DNA from: Erodium maritimum
Taxonomy: Eukaryota; Streptophyta; Magnoliopsida; Geraniales; Geraniaceae
Direction of reading: 5' to 3'
Length of the DNA: 64,000 bases
Assembly (NCBI GenBank): GCA_963921825.1
Contig: OY997594.1
Coordinates: forward strand, 2,671,001-2,735,000
The notes under the pieces are model-generated. The model saw only the letters and a list, made by a program, of their open reading frames with translations, had not been told where the DNA came from and did no database searches. Below are positions 1 to 12,949 of the stretch, piece after piece (position 1 is the first letter of the stretch; every line of letters begins with the position of its first letter). A program made the translations under genes and the position numbers.

Positions 1-33
1 ACACTTCTGAAGTGAAAATAAGCTATTTAAATT

Positions 34-339
34 TGGTTAATTACCTTTTGTACTCCTTTTGAATTGGTAACATACCTTTAGTACCCCAAAGTTTTATAAC
101 GTTCAATAACAGTCCTTGCGTTTTGGTAACACACATTTAGTACCTTTTATGAATTGGTCACATATCATTTAATACCCCATATGTATTGATAACAAAACAT
201 TTAATACCCCTTATGAATTGGTCACATATCATCAAAATGGCGTAAACTTGACCAAATTTTTGTCCAGAGCGTTACTAATACATCAGGGGTACTAAATGAG
301 TGTTACCAATACATAAGGGGTACTAAAGGTAATTAACCC
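34..339. mobile_element. MITE with 9-bp target-site duplication (Mutator-like)
   Basis: The two ends are inverted copies: TGGTTAATTACC on the left and GGTAATTAACCC on the right, with similarity running inward (repeated GTACC-rich motifs and a 'ggtaaca' word). The element is flanked by an exact 9-bp duplication ATTTAAATT (25-33 and 340-348). A 9-bp duplication is typical of Mutator-like elements. It has no coding capacity, so it is non-autonomous. Confidence 0.8.
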
Positions 340-360
340 ATTTAAATTGTTAAAAAAGTA

Positions 361-795
361 GGGATAATTGCAAAAAAAAAGTACCATGAGGTGTGTTTTT
401 TTGCAAAACTTGCAACCCTCTGATTTGATAATGGTAAAAAAAATATACCCCGGACTTTTTTTTTGTTCCAGTTTGTATAAAAATGACGTTTTACCCTTAC
501 AATTTAGATTTAAAAAATAACCAAGTAAAAAATTCAAATTTTCATATCCCTTATTTTTCTACCTCTTTGTACCGAACAAAGAGGAAGAAATTTAAGAAAT
601 ATGAAAATTTTGATTTTTTGTTCTATAATTATTATTTTTTAAATTTGAATTTCCAAGGGTAAAATCGTTATTTTGAAATAAATTTGTGTAGAATGCAACA
701 AAAAAACTAGTTCAGGGTAAATTTTGAAATTATCAAACACGAGGGCCACAAGTTGTAAAAGGTGAATACCTCAGGGTATTTTTTGCAATTATCCC
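361..795. mobile_element. MITE of the GGGATAATTGCAAAA family, full-length copy
   Basis: It starts GGGATAATTGCAAAA and ends with the reverse complement TTTTGCAATTATCCC. Further inverted similarity runs inward ('agtacc...ttgca...ctttgataat'). Flanks AAAAAAGTA (352-360) and TCAAAAGTA (796-804) agree at 7 of 9 positions, consistent with an old 9-bp target duplication. The same family recurs at 1483, 2700, 59314, 60345 and 60699. Confidence 0.75.
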
Positions 796-1482
796 TCAAA
801 AGTAACATGGGGAAACATAGTCCAACATAAAAGCAATATGCCATAATGGGACAGGAATAATATTTTCTTAAGAACTTGTAACTTTGGAAAAAATAAAAAC
901 ATTCTGCAACTGTGTTCTTGTAGCAGAACTGAATGTTGCCATATATAATTGAGAATGCATTAAATTTGCCTCTACCATTGTTGTGACCCAAATCTAACAC
1001 TTTAAATGATCTATCTTATCACCTAGACTCTATATGCTGCCTTACTGCTATGTTGAGTATTAAACTCAAAACATGATTAACATAACTAATTCAATGGTGT
1101 CTCTGGTGGCAAGAAACTACCCCAAGTCCCCAACCAGTCCTGAACTCAGATTTCCATGAGATCACAGATCCAGTTTGGTCCCGGTGCCAGCACTGGTCAT
1201 GCTCACAAACAGAGAGGCAATAAGAGGCAAAAAAGGCCCACATCTCGTGAGGCATTGATGGTGGCTATAGAGTTTTTAGAACTGGAATTTAAAGAAAGCA
1301 ACACATACCTAACAGTTGTTGATCATCTAGATACTTCATTTATGATCCACCGATGACGATCCAGCCCTGCTCTGGTGAAGAAGCTGCTTTGATCTTGTTG
1401 AGAAATGGAAATAAAGGCCATACTGTTACTAGTAGTTTCAGTTGGTGCTACCATAGTAACTTTAAAGTGAAGATATTGAAAA
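796..1482. other. Intergenic stretch, no recognised feature
   Basis: This lies downstream of the ORRM2-like gene. Short open frames (for example 1156-1356 on plus) show no family resemblance. I see nothing else here. Confidence 0.5.
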
Positions 1483-1656
1483 GGAATGATTGCAAAAAAA
1501 AAGTACCATCAGATATTCACTTTTTGCAACTTGTAGCACTCTTCTTTGATAATTGCAAAAAAGTACCCTGAACTTGTTTTCAATTATCGAAGAGGAGAGC
1601 TACAAGTTGCAAAAAATGAACACCCCAGGGTACTATTTTTTTTTTGCAATTATTCC
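1483..1656. mobile_element. Short MITE of the GGGATAATTGCAAAA family
   Basis: Both terminal inverted repeats are present (GGAATGATTGCAAAA on the left, TTTTGCAATTATTCC on the right), with the family's 'caacttgtagc...tttgataattgcaaaa' motif and its inverted copy close together. The interior of the longer copies is missing, giving a compact foldback of about 174 bp just downstream of the ORRM2-like gene. Confidence 0.7.
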
Positions 1657-1973
1657 TTTGAAAATGTAAGCAGATAGAGGCATGCCAAGAAATAGGATCC
1701 ATCAGTTCTTGGTATAATGAAGATATTGAGTTCAAGTAGATGACATAAACCAAAGTACTTTTTGCTTTATTACCAAATAATAGGAATACAAATTTTATCA
1801 ACCTTTGACAGATCTATCCCCAAATCCAAATATGATTCACTGAAAGTTCGCACATAGTAATGAGTAATTGCAGTCTTCACAAGTAATAATGCTAAGTCAT
1901 GTATCAGATCATGCAATATCGACCATGCATTAGTTGTTAACCGGGGTGGTTCAACAATGGCAGAGAATAGCAG

Positions 1974-4744
1974 TCAGTAGCGGCGATATGGAGGAGCCAT
2001 GTTGTTTCCAAGTTGGGGATGCGGTGCTCTAGGTTTTGCATACTCTGCAAATATAACCCAACCATCCAGAAACTACATAACAGAAAAATATATTAGTGAG
2101 AGAGAGATCAAAATCATTAAAAAGGGGGGAAATGACATGTTGCAACCTTGTACTAATGAACTAAACCAAGTTGCATCCCTCAACTTCTAGACATGACAGT
2201 TTGCTACCTTCAACTTTGTTCATGTGTCAAAGTTGAAGGCAAACTGTCCCGTTTAGAAGTTGAGGGATATAACTTGGTTTGGTTTGTTAGTAGAAGGTTG
2301 CACCTTATCATTTCCCCTTAAAAAAATGAAATAAAGCAGATGACTGCAAAAGACACGAGAAACATTACATCATGCAAAACAAAAGGTACTGAAACGTATA
2401 TAGATGTGTTGACATTTATGCATAAATACACGTCTTAACAGACATCAACAACTTTATAAACATGTAAGTCCTTTCTTCAAGTTTACTGGTCCAATTTCAT
2501 AGAAATGTGTGAAGATAAATGGAAATAGAAAACATACCAACAACTCTTGAAGCAGCTCTATAACATCTCGAAATACGCTTTTCAAATTCACTCTCTATAT
2601 ATCTAAGTGATAACTGCTTTGGGTTTGAAGGTTTATCCTTCAAACTTATGGTCATGTCTAAAATCTATTCTCTGTGGCTTGTACACATTTTATGCTCTAA
2701 CTTGCACTTCACATGTTGGCTTTAACTTGCACTTTTTGTAATTATCAAAGATGGCTACAAGTTGCAAAAAAATGAATAACTCGGGGTACTTTTTTGCAAT
2801 TATCCCTAGAACATAATAGACACTGGAAGTTACCTTTACAGCACACTTAAAGATCATATGTGTAAACCAACAAAGAACCGACTCAATCAAAAGTGTAATA
2901 AACAGACCTGGCCATCCATGCCCTGTCTCCCTTTTTCAGCATCTTCTAAGGTAGCATATCTTACAAAACCAAACCCCTTGGAATATCCCGACCCCCTATC
3001 AGTCACTACTCTAGCTGTAGATGCAAAATTAATACACACAGTTAGGAAAAATTAGGAAAAGCACATAAATCGAACTTAAATATGAAGAGAACGTACCATG
3101 AACAACTTCACCAAAATTAGAAAATGCTTCGTGTAGCTTTTCTGTGGTGGTACGTTTACTAAGGCCTGAAAACAAGTTTGATACATAATTGAAATATTAA
3201 ATATTAACATTGAGAAGAAAAAAATATCGAGCTTAGAATGATGCAGTATCAATACACCCATCACCTCTGAAGGCAACTATTATAAGATTTCTAGATAGAA
3301 CTTAGAAGTAAGCTATCAAAGAATCAGCATAAATTGCCTCGAGTCAGTTGAGTTCATGTCTGGTACTCCAAGCGTATTTCAAGGATGATTTTAGTTGATT
3401 ACATGCCTCAAGTCTTTAAACATATTGCTTTATCATAAACCAAAGGACACGCTAAGACTGATAAGTTTCTTTGAACTCATATTCAAACTTCATACTTAAG
3501 TTGGCAACAGATTCACACACATAACACAGTATCTTCTGTCAAAACAAATTCACAGATCCAGAGAAGATAAAAGTAAACATTTTGACAACCAGACACTGCA
3601 CCAACTACAAAACCCCGTACCATAAGCATCCAAAATGAAACTGGGATAGCAAAAAGAGGACGAGATCAGATCATAGTGTCATAAACACATTATCTTCGTA
3701 AGTTGGCAACAGATTCACAAGGAAAAGGGTTCAGAATCAGATCATAGTGTCATATACACATTATCTTCTTTCAAGACCCATCCATACTTATATCGTTATA
3801 TTAACATATGATTTCCTACATATATTTTCTCATTACCAAAAGAGAAGTCCACAATTAGACCACCCACAGTGGAGGTCGAAGGAATCATCGAAAGTGATGA
3901 AAAAAAGGTTATGCTGACGTTTCGGCTCCACTTTCTCCTCTCCTTGCGATTCGACGTCCTCCGAGTCTACAGAATCATCGGCGTTGATTCTGCGATCATT
4001 CTCCCTCTCCTCCCTCAGCCACTCTTCGTCTAACGCGCATCGAATTTGTTCAGATTCGATTCAACAAATCCGACCTCCATTGTAGAAGCTACCGATTCCG
4101 ACCCTGATTTAACCTACCGATTCGACGGACTCCATCGAACTCCATTGTGGGTGGTCTTAGCATCAATTTCTTCCACTCTTTTATAGCCAGGTTATCATAT
4201 GCTGATACATATATATAATGCCAAACAGTACATCTACCAACGTAAAAACAAATCCATGGATCCTAAGAAGATAAAAGTAAACATTTTGACAACCATACAC
4301 TGCACCAACCACAGAACCCAGTTCCATAAACATCAAAAATCAAACTGGGATACCAAAAAGGGACGAAATTAATCATGGGGCTCTTGATCTTCAACTGTTT
4401 CGGTTTCCTAGAAGCCAAACACCTAAGCTGAGCTTCAGAAGTTCAATCTCTACCCATTTTTACACCCAAAAGTTCAATCTCTACCCATTCAATCTTATCA
4501 CCCATGGCCTTATGATTCTCTGTAGACAATGAATTGAAATGGGCGATCCAGAACAAATTCATTAACAAGGCAATAGAGATGGTTAGGGAGTACCGGAGAC
4601 GAAGAGGTTGGTACTGGGCTCGGCCTGTTCGCGAGGAGGAGCGGCACCACCAGGGGGCGGAGGGAAGGTGGGTATGGTGGTTAATAGACGCCTGAAGCCT
4701 CGAGGCGCCGTCGCTGCTGCTCTGATCGCCGTTGCCATGGCCAT
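1974..4744 (-). CDS. ORRM2: Organelle RRM-domain protein, ORRM2-like (RNA-editing factor type)
   Basis: Coding exons on minus: 4594-4744, 3097-3165, 2908-3014, 1974-2072; total 426 bp, 141 aa. All introns are GT-AG and phases join exactly. Residues 1-40 are rich in Ala/Arg (MAMATAIRAAATAPRGFRRL), as in a mitochondrial presequence. A single RRM fills residues 45-130: RNP2-like NLFVSG at 46-51 and RNP1 KGFGFVRY at 86-93, followed by FLDGWVIFAEYAKPR. The wording 'NLFVSGLSKRTT' and 'GWVIFAEYA' matches my memory of Arabidopsis ORRM2 (AT5G54580), a mitochondrial RRM protein linked to C-to-U editing. That function is from the family, not shown here. The start is the first of two in-frame ATGs (4744 and 4738). 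Introns 1 and 3 contain MITEs. Other small organelle RRM proteins are the alternative. Confidence 0.9.
2125..2317. mobile_element. Foldback MITE in ORRM2-like intron 3
   Basis: Almost the whole ~193 bp is one inverted repeat: the left arm GGGGGAAATGACATGTTGCA pairs with the right end (ggttgcaccttatcatttcccc), and 'tcaacttctagacatgacag' pairs with the segment after the loop near 2215-2230. Flanks share TTAAAAA. It is long enough to make a stable hairpin in the pre-mRNA. Confidence 0.7.
2700..2812. mobile_element. Partial MITE of the GGGATAATTGCAAAA family
   Basis: Only one arm is clear: '...taattatcaaagatggctac', 'aagttgcaaaaaaatgaata', ending TTTTTTGCAATTATCCCT. It lies in ORRM2-like intron 3, about 100 bp from exon 3. 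It matches the right arms of the copies at 361-795 and 59314-59710. Confidence 0.6.
3858..4156. mobile_element. Harbinger/Tourist-like MITE in ORRM2-like intron 1
   Basis: Terminal inverted repeats are GACCACCCACAGTGG and CCATTGTGGGTGGTC, flanked by TTA on both sides (3855-3857, 4157-4159). A 3-bp TTA/TAA duplication is typical of PIF/Harbinger elements. A second copy in opposite orientation lies at 63049-63357. The two align along their length by eye (shared words 'tcgacgtcctcc', 'cagattc', 'ctctcctccctca'). Confidence 0.85.
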
Positions 4745-4859
4745 GGTTTGGTTTTAGGGCTTTTGCTAAACCCTGCTGATAGACTAGAAAGCTGGGATTT
4801 TTCTCAACTAAAGCTGGAGATGGCAAAATGTTAATGTGTATTACATATCCGTTAGCAGT

Positions 4860-4996
4860 GTTCTAAAAATCCCGATTTCGCATAGGCCTCATTTCTTTGT
4901 TGACCGACCTGATTAATTCCTGATTAATTGAATTAAGCTTTGATTAATCCTTAAAAGACCATAACCGTCCGACTAGCGCCTAAAGATTTTTAGAAC
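4860..4996. mobile_element. Short foldback element
   Basis: The segment is bounded by 12-bp perfect inverted repeats GTTCTAAAAATC and GATTTTTAGAAC. Its interior ('cgattaatt...gactagcgcct') resembles words in the 35.2-36.2 kb repeat. I see no clear target duplication. It lies about 115 bp upstream of the ORRM2-like start codon. Confidence 0.45.
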
Positions 4997-7321
4997 CTTG
5001 TCCGTTAGGAAAAATTGGGAGCCCTCAATTATGCGTGTTTTATGGATATTAATGGTGAATTATTATTTTTTGGAAAATTCACCTACTTATATATAATTTA
5101 TCTATAACTTTCATTTGGTTACGTCGAACTATTTTTTTATTCGGTTACGTCGAACTATTTTTTTTATTTGGGAGATGCCTTAGAGAAACGGTCACATGTG
5201 GGGGTGGGCAAAAAAAACCGAAACCGCTAAAACCAACCACCACCAACCGCAAACCGCACCGGAAAACCCGAAACCAGAAAGTTAACGGTTGGTTGAGGGT
5301 TCTTGATGATCGAACCGGAAAGTTAACGGTTGGTTGTCGGTTCTTGAAATGCCAAACCATCGGTTAACCAACCAAACCGGTACTGTTCACCATATACATG
5401 TGACTTCATAATAACCACTGATCTGACAAAGATGAATGACTCATGAACACTCTTTTGTGTCACACGGATTGCTAACATAGAACACGATAACTTATATGTA
5501 ATTTTTTTTGGAGAATGTATTAATATGTTTTGGCTTGAAATAGAAATATGTGTATAATTATTGATATCTAAATTTGTACTTACATGTAGTAAAGTGGTTG
5601 GTTGGTTAAAACCACTAACCAACCGGTTAATGAACTGGTTGGTTTCACTGTAAAAAATGGTTTATGGGTTGGGGTTGGTTCCAAGATATGTCAAACCGAT
5701 AATATCGGGTTGGGTTCGTAAAGGGTTCCATTGGGTGGTTAACCACCCAATGCCACCCCTACTCGTGAGTTCCGGTTTGATGATCCAATCGGTACCAACC
5801 TTCGATATGACCATAAGATGGATGACAAATTGACGGCGGGTATGAAATTGAAAAAAATGCATTTAATGGTAGTGAGGTGCCACAAAAAATAGTTATATAG
5901 CGAGATGAAAAAACCCACATAATTAGAGTAGTGAGATAAAAATAACTCTTTATTTAATTCTCCTAATGGATCATATATTCGAGTATAAATTTAAAATTCT
6001 AGAAATAATCTTCCATGGGTTATGTCATGTCTTATTGGAGCAAAAAGCAACACATGAAGGCATAACCAAGTGAGATTGTTAGGCGACAATGTTAATCTTG
6101 TTGCTACTTTGTCACACTAACTTCATTTCCATCTCCTTTATAATCTTCCTTCTTGAACTAAAAATTATGCAAACCTTAATCTATATCATACCGATTTCAA
6201 TCGATCCGTTTTCTTAACTAAATGAGATATATGGGAGGAAATTAAATATATATGTATATTTTATGAAATGAGTCAGGCATTGCCATCGAGGTAATGGGCA
6301 GAATAGTGTTAAAATGACATTTTCTTGGCCAAGTAACCTTCAAACTGAAAATCTTTACACAACTAGCCTTCCTATTTATTAATTGGCATCAATTATCTTA
6401 ATGGAAATGAATTTTCGTCACTTAAGGAAGGGTTTCATCTGCCAGCAAAACAGCACATAGTTGGAGGCAGAAATAAAATCTCAATCGTCAACGTTCTTTA
6501 GTCTGTCCCAATACTCCACGTAGCCAACAAATGAGGTCCCCTCCTACCAAACAACGACTCTGTCCCAATGCTCCACGTAGCCAACAAATGAGGTCCCCTC
6601 CTACCAAACAACGACAATGAGTAATTGAGCCTTGCATTCCTTATAGTCATCGCGACCCTATTCATCCATCTACTACAAGTCCATATCTATCCCTTCCACT
6701 AGCAAAGAGGTTTTTCAAGTCAGCATCGTCAGAGGAACACCAAAAAAAAACTTGTGGAATGCCAACTTCACCGCAACACCCAAGATAAAGAATAATTACC
6801 TCGATGAAATCAGTTCTTATTATTCCCTACCGAAGAATGAATAAACTCTGGATTCTTATCCTAATATGTCTATGCCCCCACTGGTAAATCTTTGCAAAAC
6901 TGGTCTCTAGGATCCAGAAAACGGTGTAACTTAAAAATGTGTTTAATCGACGTTGCGAGTTCCAGTCTAATAATCCATTTGATGCTGAGAGCTTCCATCT
7001 GGTGATCAAACGATATATTTCCGTTGACTTACAAATCGTTAAGCATGTTCTAGACAGTATCACTAACAATCCGACCAATGTATATAGGAATACACCCGCT
7101 ACATTATTACTTAGATTAGTCATACATCTTAGAGATACTATATAAACGTCCAGATTTCTCTTTAAAACCAAAATAGGAAGATCCAAAAATATATACAAAC
7201 CCCCAAAAGAGCATTTCTTCTGCAGAATCGCCTCTCATCGCTTGATGTTCTTGTCGAACCGATCCTAGGTTTTTGTCGATCTCCACTCTAATTTGCACAA
7301 TGTACATCAAAAATCTAATCT
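4997..7321. other. Intergenic stretch with one foldback-like segment and a tandem duplication
   Basis: From about 5205 to 5755 the sequence is rich in 'aaccaacc'/'ggttggtt' words and is bounded by GGGGGTGGGCA and TGCCACCCCTAC, which suggests a hAT-like foldback element, though no convincing target duplication is visible. Then comes AT-rich sequence, and a 57-bp tandem duplication at 6502-6615 (listed separately). The part next to 7322 is the downstream region of the H2A relic. Confidence 0.4.
6502..6615. repeat. 57-bp direct tandem duplication
   Basis: Copy 1 (6502-6558) and copy 2 (6559-6615) are adjacent and differ at about one base ('ccaatactcc' versus 'ccaatgctcc'). Near-identity suggests a recent event. 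It lies outside any gene. Confidence 0.9.
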
Positions 7322-7390
7322 CTGAGGCAAAAGCAAGTTACTTGCCTCCATTAGAGACCACGAGATCGCCCAGTAGCTCGCTCAGCTCAC

Positions 7391-7813
7391 TCACCGCACG
7401 ATCCCTGACATCACTTCGCCGAGAAGAAGATCGTTCTTCACCGCACGATCTATGTCTCTCGACACAATGTAACCCTTATTATCGTCCCTCGCGGCGTTAC
7501 CGGCCAACTCGAGCACCTGACACAACCCAAAACCCCCAATCAAAAACCCCCAAATTGGGAAATAAAAACCCTAAATCCAGATAGAGCTCGTAACAAGAGA
7601 TGAGGATCGGGATCGTGTACGGTGTACCTCGGCGGGGAGGTATTCGAGAACGGCGGCGAGGTAGACGGAGGAGCTGATGGAGACTCGCTTGGCGTATTTT
7701 CCGGCCCTGAGGTTGCGACGGATAGTGCCGACGGGGAAATTCAGGCCGGCCTTGCTGCTGTAACTGGCCTTCTTGGTGGAGCCTGATCCTAGGGTTTCGC
7801 TTCGTCTCGCCAT
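7391..7813 (-). pseudogene. Divergent histone H2A, frame-disrupted (probable pseudogene or truncated variant)
   Basis: Exon 1 (7628-7813, 62 codons) and exon 2 (7391-7516) join through a 111-bp GT-AG intron to give a 103-aa reading frame. Recognisable H2A blocks are [38 protein letters not shown] and AEVLELAGNAARD. Unusual changes: FPVGRIARFL has become [10 protein letters not shown], and GAGAPVY has become SISSSVY. After AVKND a 47-bp direct duplication (13-bp copies at 7391-7403 and 7438-7450) shifts the frame and brings an early stop. The H2A C-terminal words ELSELLGD (7365-7388) and NLLLPQ (7322-7339) survive downstream in different frames. The acidic-patch pair EE of 'NDEEL' is lost. I read it as a decaying H2A. 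A short functional variant is possible because the promoter looks intact. It may be the positional equivalent of Arabidopsis HTA1. Confidence 0.75.
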
Positions 7814-7880
7814 TGATGAAGCTGATACAGAACACAGACTCGCCGGAGAAGGTAGAGAAATATCGACGGTTGGGTTCGGC

Positions 7881-7931
7881 TTTTTATAGTGTTGGGCAAT
7901 TTTCGGAGGAGTAATGGTGACCGTTGGATTG
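7881..7931 (-). promoter_or_regulatory. Promoter elements of the H2A locus: TATA, MSA-like, CCAAT
   Basis: On minus, a TATA box (TATAAAAA, 7881-7888) lies 68 bp upstream of the ATG. Further up is TCCAACGGTCA (7918-7928), a full match to the mitosis-specific activator consensus bound by MYB3R proteins, and a CCAAT pentamer (7927-7931) overlapping it. TGGGC/GCCCA site II-like motifs follow between 7960 and 8095. The arrangement fits a cell-cycle histone promoter; activity is inferred. Confidence 0.5.
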
Positions 7932-8164
7932 GCACTGTTAGACGGTGGAGATTGGTTTTTAGATGGGCTTCCCGCTTTTCTTTCTACATTGTTTTGGGCT
8001 TCATTGTGAACTGTAGCCCAATTTTGTAGAAAAATCACAGAAGGCACTGAGGGCCCAACTAAAAGGGCTGAAGCTCAGCAGGCCCATCTTGGTTATACCG
8101 ATAGTAAGGACAAATATTATTGACGTCATTAACCCTTCCCGTTTTCTTGTTTTCACAAAATCTT

Positions 8165-9058
8165 TTTTTTTTGAAACGGGAAAAAAATAGTATTACGATA
8201 TCATTGTGCTTACAATATGGGACCTAACAGTCCTGGACACCAGTTTTTGTCCCGATCGGCCGTGGCCCATCGGGCACACATGGTTCCATACAAATAGCCC
8301 GCTTTGATTCGCGGATCCGAACTTAGGATTTCTTCGATCCAACGTTACAAAAAAATGATAAACCAAATGCCTAAACTTATTGAGTCACATGATTATTCGA
8401 ACTAAAACAGCGATACCTACTGGAGAATTTGTCTTTAGTGCAAAATTCTCGAGATCTCCTTGTTGTAAAAGCTTGGTCGGGGTTGAGAGTCCCGAATCCG
8501 GGTGCCGTTGAAATAGGCCCCAGCCGACCGTCCCTCCTCCCGGATCCCAGATCCACCGAGGGGGCGGACCCATGCCGGTGAGGGGTGACGCTAGGGCGGT
8601 ATGCCGCTGCAGAGGGGATACGGCGCGTGGAGCCCGTAGTCCAATAAACGGCAGGGGGCCACGGTGGCTACTGGCTTGAAGGCGGGGCCGGTCCGGCGAT
8701 GCAGGAACGGTAGCGCGAGTCGAGGGGGAGACCGTGGAGCAGCTTGAACGATGGGCAGTGACATATGGGGATAGATCGGCTGCAAAACGAGACAAAAACA
8801 AAGAAAAATAAAACCGGCTCCGATCAATAGGATCGCGACGATAGAATGGAACCTCATGGAGGTTGTGTGGAGAGCTTTGGAAGTAGGGGCATCGAATGGA
8901 ACCCGGAGGATAGTGGAGAACTTTGGATCAGGGGCTTCAAAGGTGGAGAGTGGTGGCTGCCCATGAAGGAGGGGATGGGGGAAGGGGCTCCGCGCAGAGA
9001 GAATTAGGTTTCTCTCTGCGCCTTCAGCGTACTACCCATTTGAAAGAAAAGTTCAGAT
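8165..9058 (-). mobile_element. Non-autonomous LINE-like retroelement with exact 18-bp target duplication
   Basis: The copy is flanked by TTGTTTTCACAAAATCTT at 8147-8164 and again at 9059-9076. On minus it has a GC-rich 5' half and ends in 'CCCGTTTCAAAAAAAAA', a poly(A) tail. No reverse-transcriptase motif is visible. It shares its GC-rich part (for example 'ggatcccagatcc', 'ggacccatgccgg', 'cgcgcagagagaa') with the copy at 17385-18460. Target-primed insertion is inferred from the tail and the duplication. Confidence 0.85.
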
Positions 9059-9076
9059 TTGTTTTCACAAAATCTT

Positions 9077-9686
9077 AATTGTTTCCATAATGTGAAGAAA
9101 AATGTGTCGACTCATCTAGAATTGATCAAAGCAACTCGGTCATAAATTCGCCTTTATCCACATAACGCGAAGAAAATATCTCGAATTATTTGAACGATTG
9201 TCGAAACATTCGTCATCATTTGAACGGTCGTCGAAACATTCGTATGTTGCGTAAATTAATCATGAATCAGACGTTGAGACCATCTATGTCAGCAGAATTC
9301 CATAAAGTAATCATGCATCAGATTTTGCGACCATCTATATCATAACAATTTGATTTCGAGACCATATATATCATAACAATTTGTACATGTAAACCGTATG
9401 CTCTGCAAAGTAATCATGTATCAAGCGTTCATGACCATCCGTTCGACATTAGGACGACACCATTACTTTCGTAAGTAAATAACCATCGAAACTAGATAGA
9501 CAATAGACATTACATCTATGATCATAGAAAACAAGATAAATAAGATTTGGGTCCATCATAACATCAATATCCTCACATTTGTGTTCCTGAAGTAAACAAC
9601 CAAAATTCTTAAAATAACAGAACAACGAAGACAGAAAGAACAAAACAAAGGCCATGTCGGAATTTTCAATGACAAGAACCTCAAAC
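9077..9686. other. RPL8 3' flank with short degenerate repeats
   Basis: Directly downstream of RPL8. Between about 9188 and 9245 a ~28-bp unit (tttgaacg-t-gtcgaaacattcgt) occurs twice, and around 9255-9440 a degenerate 'taatcatg-atcag...gaccatctat' motif recurs. The last ~200 bp before 9686 is probably the 3' UTR. No other feature is seen. Confidence 0.4.
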
Positions 9687-11444
<1,758 letters not shown>

Positions 11445-11462
11445 GGCTCTGGATTTTGGGGG

Positions 11463-11699
11463 CTAGGGTTTGTGGAGATGGAGGGAAGGAGACGAAGATG
11501 GGGTTGAGGAAGATAAGTAGGGGTTTACAGTGTCGCCCTAAGGGGGTGTTTGGTTGCGAGGATAGCTATGGAAATGTTTGGGTACAGCCCATAAAAGAAA
11601 TAGCAAAGCCCATAAGTAGTTGGGCCGGAAACTATTAGTTTGGGCCTGGAAACGGGCTGGGTTTTGGTCCAGCTCTGGACCATGCTTAGGTTGGCCCAT
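11463..11699 (-). promoter_or_regulatory. RPL8 promoter: telo-box and site II cluster
   Basis: Just upstream of the ATG is a telo-box (AAACCCTAG on minus, 11463-11471). Site II type motifs (TGGGCC/T or reverse GCCCA) occur at 11587-11591, 11608-11612, 11621-11626, 11641-11646 and 11693-11699. Telo-box plus clustered site II elements is the standard promoter layout of plant ribosomal-protein genes, bound by TCP and related factors. Confidence 0.7.
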
Positions 11700-11737
11700 T
11701 ATCTTTCAAGTGAGTCATAACACATATAAATCCAAGG

Positions 11738-12110
11738 GGTTACTCGATGTGTGCACCCACACATTTCGTTTATTACTAAATCATAACCTATACGTATGAA
11801 AAGTATTACATAGTAACGTTGATCGTACTCTATTGCATTTTCCATCCTCAAGTTTGACGGTCGTTAAGTAAGTAACAAGAAAAGTTGATAAGTCAGTGTT
11901 GTGATTTGAGAATAAACGAAAGGTTTAAGTTATGACATCAAGTTTTTACATGTCGTTTTAGGAAAGTTTTAGAGCACGTGACAAGCATGTGACTGGTATT
12001 TCACGGAGTTAGTCACACTTAACAGGTTTTGATACATTTTGAGAATTAATTGGTGAAACATATTACTATGCAATACTTTTCATATGTATGAGTTAGGATT
12101 TGGTAATTGA
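11738..12110. mobile_element. MITE-like inverted-repeat element, copy 1
   Basis: The left part (actaaatcataacc...tatgaaaagtattacatagtaa) is matched in inverse by the right part (ttactatgcaatacttttca...gttaggatttggt). A second, diverged copy lies at 38405-38795. Shared central words include 'gagcacgtgacaagcatgtg' and 'agtcacacttaaca'. Element ends and target duplication are not resolved. Confidence 0.6.
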
Positions 12111-12949
12111 CCTTAGTACAGTGTGATGACATGTCGTTTCCCCTAAATCGAAATTAACATTGTGTTTTTCCCTCCAACATGAAACATTATGTAAATTGGA
12201 GTGAATATTGTTGTAGATTTAATTATGTTTTGTAAATTTATAATATTTCACAAAGTAATCATTTATAAAATATAAGTAAATGCTCAAAATTATTAGTAAC
12301 AAACTAAAGATGAAACGGTTTTTAGTTGTTAAAATATTTGACACGAGAAGTAAAATCTAATAAACAAAATAGAGACGAACATAGTATGTAATCATTGGAA
12401 TTTAAGATGACTAAAATCAATAATCAAGCAAAAAAAAGGTCATTGATCACTGCAAGCCCAAAAATATAGAAGCTCGGCTTCATTAGGTCATAAGAATCAG
12501 ACTGTAATTTTAAAAAACCTAAAATACTTGAGAGTTTAGAGTCTGACTCTGATTATTTGTTTTGGATAATCGAATTTTCGATTCGATACAAGAGGATGGA
12601 ATTCCGATCCGATTAATTAAACATGTTCCACCCATAACATACAAACCCCTATCATTTTTCTTTTCCTTTTTGAAGTAATCAACTAGGGGAATCTCAAACT
12701 CATTGTGGAAACAATAATGTAGCACAAATGTGGTACTAATTATTAGTTTTGCCTTGAAAAATATCAAAAACAGAAGCATAGAAGATGTGGATAACAAGAT
12801 AAGGCCATCTAGGTGAAAAAAAAATAGGAAAACCCAACCACATCATAAGTTGAAAAAAAAAAAGACTTGTTAAAACTCTACCACTCAATTATTGATTTGA
12901 CTCTCAATCAATGCACCAATTGCTTTCACTCTTTGAATATGTCCCCTTA
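12111..12949. other. AT-rich intergenic stretch, no recognised feature
   Basis: Low-complexity AT-rich sequence. Short open frames show no family resemblance. Nothing else is seen. Confidence 0.5.

Noticed and set aside
5205-5755. Complete hAT element
   Set aside because: Ends look inverted (GGGGGTGGGCA / TGCCACCCCTAC) but no matching 8-bp flanks were found, so it is only mentioned within the intergenic entry.
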